This document shows positions 1 to 6,700 of a DNA stretch of 8,758 nt, piece by piece. The stretch comes from Candidatus Omnitrophica bacterium UBA1443. GTDB lineage: Bacteria; Omnitrophota; Omnitrophia; Omnitrophales; Aquincolibacteriaceae. A model generated the notes under the pieces. It was not told the origin of the DNA, did no database searches, and saw nothing but the letters and a program-made list of their open reading frames with translations. Both the position numbers and the translations under genes were made by a program. Numbering within the stretch: position 1 is the stretch's first letter; each line of letters starts with the position of its first letter. The stretch covers positions 1 to 8,758 of the forward strand of contig DCTJ01000003.1 of the NCBI GenBank assembly GCA_002329545.1, in the 5' to 3' direction.

Positions 1-735
1 ACGGATATGGTCTCCAAAGTGCTTGCGTTCGGGCAGGAGATGGCTTTGAACCTGGCAATGTTGAACGCCGTTTCTTTGGGAGCGGCACTTGTATCAAATG
101 TTCTTATCCCGTCGATCGGTAATGTCCTTCCAGGTTTCACGCCAAAGTGGGTCACATCACTTTTTAGTGAGAAGGTAGCGAGACAGGGAATGACCTATGG
201 AGTAAAAGCAATTTTTAAAGGGCAAGTTGCGGCGTACGCGAACGCGGGATTTTGGACGCGTCTTGGCGGCGCGATCGGTCGGCTTGCGATTAACAATTTT
301 AATCTTTCCCGGTTTGCGGGCACGGTCATTCACATGGGCTTGGGTATGGCCTTCAGCATCAAGATATCAGCTGACGTAGTCACTATTTTCACTGGCAAGC
401 TGGATATTGAAGAAGTCAACCGGAACATGGCGGACGGGATCATGAAGGATATCGTGTTGATGTACGCGAGCATTCAGTCCCAGCATGGACTTGTGGCGAT
501 GGCGCAAAATATCGTTTCGCCTCAGCACTGGCTTTTTGTGTTTGCTTTCGCGGGTTTACCGGCGCTGGTGCAGGGGTTCCAGGCGGGTCTTTCAAAACTG
601 GGCTCGTTCCCATCGCATGTATTGAGCAGTATGGGCGCGGGGGGAATACTGAGTTTTTTCCGCATCGCTTCGCCCGGCGCCTGGTTCTCGCTTGGGATCT
701 TCGCGGGTTATGGTCAGGTAAAAATGATCTGGGAT
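1..735 (+). other. Hydrophobic, possibly membrane-associated part (residues 1-245)
   Basis: Several apolar, Gly/Ala-rich stretches occur here: residues about 14-40 (includes SLGAALVSNVLIPSIG), 105-130 (VIHMGLGMAFSI, then VVTIF), 175-193 (HWLFVFAFAGLPALV), 207-220 and 226-244 (AWFSLGIFAGYG). They are separated by short polar or basic pieces such as FTPKWVTSLFSEKVARQG. The density of such stretches is much higher than in the rest of the window. They could be membrane-spanning helices, re-entrant or amphipathic helices, or the core of a helical domain; Asn, Gln and Ser within some of them argue against a simple transmembrane reading of all five. No family is recognised. A signal peptide cannot be judged because the protein's N-terminus is outside the window. 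Confidence 0.5.
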
Positions 736-3700
736 AATTTCTTCAGGGCTCTTTTCGAAGAGGCGGTCAAAGAACCGATCCTCGGCCGACTCTTTCTCGG
801 ATGGATGAGTGAGGACAGCCAGGAGTTTGCCGTGGAACTTCTCGATGGGCTGGATGGTCACCCAAACCGCTATAGCATCGCGAAACTCACCACTGGTACC
901 CGACACATAATCCAATGCCACACAGCGGCCACGAAAGCGGCGGATGTTGCACGGCAAAAAGGCGACACCATCTTCGCCGGTATCTACACACAAATAGCGG
1001 GTTTTTATGAACAAGCGCTGACCGCGGTCAAGAGCGGGAATTATGGCCATGCTCAGCAATTAATGATACGGGCGTCAAACCTTTATAATGACCAAACGGT
1101 GCCGGCAACTGTCGCGTCAGAACATAGCGCTCTCGGCCAGGAAATCCGTGCGTTTCAGCAGATAACACAAAGAGTTGAAACGACAAAAGGGGTTTTAACG
1201 CAGGCGTTAAAGGACGAGGCGAGTCCCCTTTATAAACGCTACGGAGCCGATGGGCTCAGCCAAATGATCAATACCCTGAAGGCGTACCCATTCATGAACC
1301 TCGGTGAAGTGTCGTCACTATTTGGTGCTGCCGCCAGCCTGAGGTCCCTGGCGATCATCACCGGTATTCGTCTCTATGCGGAACACGGAGAAACTCGGAA
1401 TACACCTCAAACACAGCGAGATAAAGATATTCTTTCTGGTTTTTATAAAGCGGTAGGCGTCAAAACCGCCAATTTTAGCGCCTTCCTCCGCCATTTCGGT
1501 GTTTCGACTCATCAGGCCGCTGTGATTTCCAAAATGGAATCAAGCCGGCTCAAAGAGTTTGCCTCGGCGCTGGCATTTTCCGCGGATGAACTGGTGCCCG
1601 CGTCCGGAGAGCAAGGACTGATTAATGAGCACTTGTTGGCAAACGCTTACGCCTCCGTCGTTTTGGCCAAGGGGGAATCGATTACTCTGAGGCAGGCTGT
1701 GGATCTTAAGGCGATGGGCTTTTCAGGATCAAAAAATCATGAGACGGGCGAGATTGCGGCCTTTAACGCTCTGAGTGATCAAGGGAGGATCGAGTTTGTT
1801 GGCCTCTTGCGTGAGCGCGCGGCCACGACCACGGGTTTTGCCCGGCAGTCGCTTATGATTTCTGCCGCGGATGCGACGAATCGTCGGGCGGTCGCGCAGT
1901 CGCTGGGTCTGGAACACCAAGCGGTCAACTTTCTTGAACGCATGGCGGCAAAAGACCCCGGAAGTTTCAAGAAGTTTATGGCGGAGTTTGCGGGCGCGCA
2001 GGATCTGAACACGTTGGCGGGACACGCATTTTTCTTTCAGACGTTTGAAGGACGAATGTTTGACGCGGCTTTCGATTTTTATCGTGGGGCGCGGGACCTC
2101 GGGAATATGGGCAAGACCATGCTTTTCGGGACGGGTGTGGACGTCACGGTGTTTTCCGGACTTACCTTCGATGGTTCCTTGATGGCGTCGGCGATCATGG
2201 GATCTATCGGAATCGGAGAGGAGGGTTACATTGACTCAATCTCTGATTTTCAAAGTCGCATGAAAATGGCCGCCGTTGGATCGGTGAGCGCGACGCCTGA
2301 ACAGTTCGCCCGGCTGGGTCGAGCGCTAGGTTGTCCCGCCCGCCTGAGGGATCGATCCGAAAAGACGCAATGGGAGTTACTCCTGAATGAGGTGGGCAAG
2401 ATGAACGCGGAGCAGTATCAGTCGTTCAGGGCACGGGTTTTTTCGAAACTGTCCGATTCCGGCGGATTTCATGAGGGTTCTAACTTCTTGAGATTGCATG
2501 TTGACGCCCTTATTAACACGGTAATTGAATTGTTCGATGAAGCCTCGATGGGGGACACGCTCGCGCGGATTTTCGGCGCTGGAAACAATCTGAAATTTTT
2601 GGAATGGAAAGAACTCGATGGTTTAGAAAATAAGACGCCCGAAATTCGGGAAAATAGGTTCAAACAAGTTTTTTCCGAAAAATTGGAGGAGAGACGGAAA
2701 GCCCATGAGGCGAGTGAGGACGAAGCGATGGCTCTTGCCGCGGCCGCGCTTGAGGCTAAAGGGGAATCTGTGCCTTCGGTTTATAAGGATTACGTGGCCG
2801 CACGGAAGGTATTGGCAACTGCTGACGCGCGGTTGGCGCTGATAACAGCATTACTGGAATCGCCTGGATGGGATACGCATGGGGATCCGGCTTATGAGGG
2901 AGCTTTCACGCCCGAGTTTCGTAGTGAGCTTGAGGAGTTGAAGAAAGAACTTCCTGACAAAATTCGCCAGGCTGAAGAAACAATCGCGGCATTTCGGAAA
3001 ACGCACCCGGGAATCAGAGCGAAACTTCTCGGAGAAGGCTACCAGCTACAGCTACAGGAAGCGATATCGAAAGATCAATCACTGGTTACTGCCCAAAAGA
3101 CCTGTAACGATCTTCTGGCAAAAATTAATATTCTCCAAGCCCGAATGAGCGCCGAATCAGTCGTCTCTTCAGGGTGGGAAACGGCGCGTTCTCTTGATCT
3201 GTATCTTGAATCAGAACTGGAGGCGGCTGAGACGGAAATGCGCAAGGCCGAAGAAGCGCTGGCGAATGCCAAGATTGCGGCTAAATCGAAAGCAGAGAAT
3301 CTTCTCGCCCGGCGGTTTATGACATTCGGCGAGGAGCTCCGAATGCAGACACTCGAGACATCAGTGATGCGGACATTTGTATCGTCCGCCGGACGCGCCC
3401 GCCTGGTCCAGGAGGAGATCGACAGGATTAGTGATGACGATAGCCTGAATAACTTGGAGAAGGCCGATGAAATATCTCGCATCACCGGACAATTTGGCAC
3501 TCCCGGGGTGATCCTCGCGGAAGCGGAAGCGGCGATTCAGACACTGATTGCGGATGCGATGACCGTGAGAATTGGAAATGAAACCGTCCTGCTTTCGAGC
3601 GCGCCGGCGACCGTACTGGACATCCTCAACACGGCTCGCGAGGATCGTAATCAGTTATTGGCCAATCTTTCTGAACTGCAGAAAAAAGCCCAATCCGAAA

Positions 3701-6700
3701 CTCTCAGTCAGGGTTCTCTCAAGGCGCTCCAGAAAAAGATAGCGATGATAGGGCGCGCCCTTCACCGGCAACAGCTTCTCTGCGAGTCGCTCAGCCGCGT
3801 TTACAGCAACATGAGCGGCCTTCCCGTGAACGAGAGATCAACGCAGAGGGAAATCAACGAATACCAAATGATGGTTGATGGGATCCGATATGAAGGTGTT
3901 TTGCCAAGCGATACGTCTCAACTGGCATTAACTCTCAAAGATTTGCGAAGTGTGATGGATCCTAAAAATACTGAAGTTGACGAAAATTTGTCGGCACGCC
4001 TTAAAAATCTTGATCCAAATACGCGGCAGGCCCTCATCCGGCGCGGCGAGGAGGCAAATACCGCCCAAAATGCGCTCCAAAAAATGGCGGATCGTTCCTC
4101 GCGCGGAACCGAAGAGGGAAAGGTCCACAAACTTTCCCAGATCGTGCTTGGTGATAAACCTTCGTTTTTCGCCCTTCGCGGCCGCAAGATTGGCAGGAAC
4201 GATATTCCCCAGATTGCCGGTCTTCTTGAAGCCGTCAGGCATGGGGGAATCGCCAACGCCTTGAGTGCATTAAATAGATCGCAACCTAGCGCCGAACAGT
4301 CTTCTCGCCGGGAGAGTGTTTTGCCGGGTGCTCAAGAAACCCAGACGCCGGCGGATCGTGCGCCCGCGGTTTCCGAGGCATTGGCCTCAGTTACCTTAAT
4401 GTCTCAGGATGATCAAATGGTCGCGAAGACGGATCTGTTGATCGAATTGCTCGAACTGATGCGCGCAGACTTGGGGCTCGGGAGTTTGGATTTTACTATG
4501 ATCGACGAACGCACATTGATTAGCGCCTTGAACCGCCTCTTCGGTTTTGCGGACACGGGAAGTCTTGAGAATCTGAAGGCGCTGGCCGAGAAGCTCAAGA
4601 CGAGCGGTTCAGGGCGTGAAGAGTTGGGAGTGCGGCTTGAGAAGATCCTGAACGACGCTACCACAAAAGACAAGTATGCTCAGGCGAAACGAGACGCGTT
4701 GTCGCTTCTCTTTGGTGATCAGTTGATTCAGTCATCAAAATCGGCGCAGACATGGCTTGCGCGGCAATCGAAGGAAAAACAGGATGAGCTCGCAGAAGGT
4801 GGCGCCGAACTCCAGAGACAGAAAATGATTTCGGAAACATCGTCCTTCCTTGCGCGCGTCCGAGACGCGCAATCAAACGGCAAGTCCGCGATCAAGAAAA
4901 GCGTTGAGTTGGCTCGCCAGGCCAAAGGAGACAAGAGTCGAACACGTTCCGAAATTGCCGCCGCTCGTCGCCTCGAGGCAAGGGGACGAATTTACGCGGC
5001 TTCTGGCATAGTCCTCAAAACACTTACGAGCCTGATGATGTCACCTCGAATGATACCGATGTTACGGCGAAACGGATTTGAGGACCTTGCGACGGCATTT
5101 GAGGAAAAGTCGTATCAGCTCCGCCTGCTTGAAGCAAAACTTGCGGATGCGGTTACTAACGAGTCTGAAACGATGAGCAACGCGCGTCGATCGCTTGAGG
5201 AAACGAAACGCAAAGAGGGGCGTAAGAAAGATGAAGCGTTCCGTAATCTCCGCTCAGCGATTGGCAGTGCCGAGGTTCGCAAGAATCAGTTGGCGTATGA
5301 CAAGGCCCAGGCCCGCCTGAAAGCACTTCAAGCCCAGCAAATTGCCACAGCGGGTGAGCGAGCGATGGTTACTAAATTCGGCGCGCTAACCGCAACTGCT
5401 CAAGCGGAAGTAGATGCGGCAAAAGAATCTCTCAAAAAATCCATCGAGCGCCAAAAGGGTGAGCAAAAGAAGTTTGATGATGAATCAACGTCTGCTTCTT
5501 GGCGGGACGCTCCAGAAACGGCACATGAAGTAGCGCGCCGGAGAGCGCTAATTGCGCATTTGACGGCCTCAGATATGCAAGTGGATAAGTTGTTCCTGGA
5601 TTCGGAAGTGATCAATGCCGTCCGGGAACAGATGAATCCGTTGGTCAAGGCATGGCTGAGTTTCCGTGCGTTCGTGGCGGGAACGGTCGCTTATGTGAAC
5701 GCCTATTTGGCGCCTTCCCAAAGTACGGAGATGGATCGTTTCATAAAAGGAAAACCGCGGTTCAAGGTGTGGTATAAACCGTGGACTTTGTTTGCCAAGA
5801 TTCCGTCACGTGTCACCAAAGGCATGAATCTTGCGGAAATACGGCTGGTTCTGGAAAAATTTCACGACGCGGAAATCGATGATGATGTCTCGCGTGATCT
5901 GATTGGCGAAAATGGAGTATTGACCGCGAAAGGAAGAGAACACCAGGAGACGCTCAGGATTCATCTGGACTACATTCTCGAAAGGGCAGGGACAATCGAG
6001 ACGCGAGAAGGCAAAACCGCTCTCAGGGATCGGATGCTTACCGAAACATACAACGCTTTTATTGAGAAAAACACGCGCGAAACACTGGGTATCAGCGCGG
6101 ATGACTGGGGGCGTTTAGAGCCGGCTGCGAAAGCACAAAGAATCACGCAGGCCAAAAATGACTTTGAAGCAAAAAATTTTGAAGAGAAGCAATCGGAGAT
6201 TGTAGAGCTTTGGATGAAACCCCAAAACATGGAATACGCCCGTAAAATTCGTATTCTCCAGCAGTTCCTCGAGAAAGCGGAAGGGCTCGGCCGATTCGGG
6301 ACCGAGATCAAATCCGCGCTCGAAGCGGAGGTTCGCGCCGCGAGTTCCGTGATTGATGTTTCGAAGGTTAGCGAGAGTGCCGCCATTGAATCAGCCAAAA
6401 AAAGTCTTGAAGATGAACAAAGCGGACTTCAGGGAAAAGAGAATGTTATGGGTTTGAGTAGCGCGGAGACGGAGCGGCTTGAGGAAATTAAGGAATTGAT
6501 TCGCCTGCTTAATGATGAAAATGTTGAGGGTGTTCACAACCTGCTCACTCAAAACAATACGATCGGCAGTTTTTATGAAAAGTATGTGGATGCGATCAGC
6601 AAGAAGACTGATGGAAAACGCCGGAATGCACGAGCTCTTGTCTTTGCCAAAATTCTTGATCAATCAGGCGCCGCGAAAAATGTTCAGACAGGATTTAAAG

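Noticed and set aside
2101..2118. GNMGKT as a second P-loop
   Set aside because: A Walker A needs Gly, four residues, then Gly-Lys-Thr/Ser; the position five before the last Gly is Asp, and no Walker B partner follows.
3977..4264. Plus-strand open frame of 95 codons in another frame
   Set aside because: It is contained in the giant frame, has an Arg/Pro-rich composition typical of off-frame translation, and no clear ribosome binding site was noted.
4854..4870. Hairpin with a 7-base-pair GC stem and 3-base loop as a terminator
   Set aside because: No T-tract follows, and it lies inside the open frame, encoding ordinary helical sequence. It is probably incidental.
5989..6024. TREGKTAL as a duplicated SecA Walker A
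   Set aside because: The nearest upstream Gly is six residues away instead of four, and no surrounding SecA motif accompanies it.
6397..6403. A7 tract as a programmed frameshift or sequencing error site (also at 7081-7087)
   Set aside because: The main frame continues with conserved SecA motifs after both tracts, and the phase does not match the usual slippery heptamer, so neither a shift nor an error is supported.
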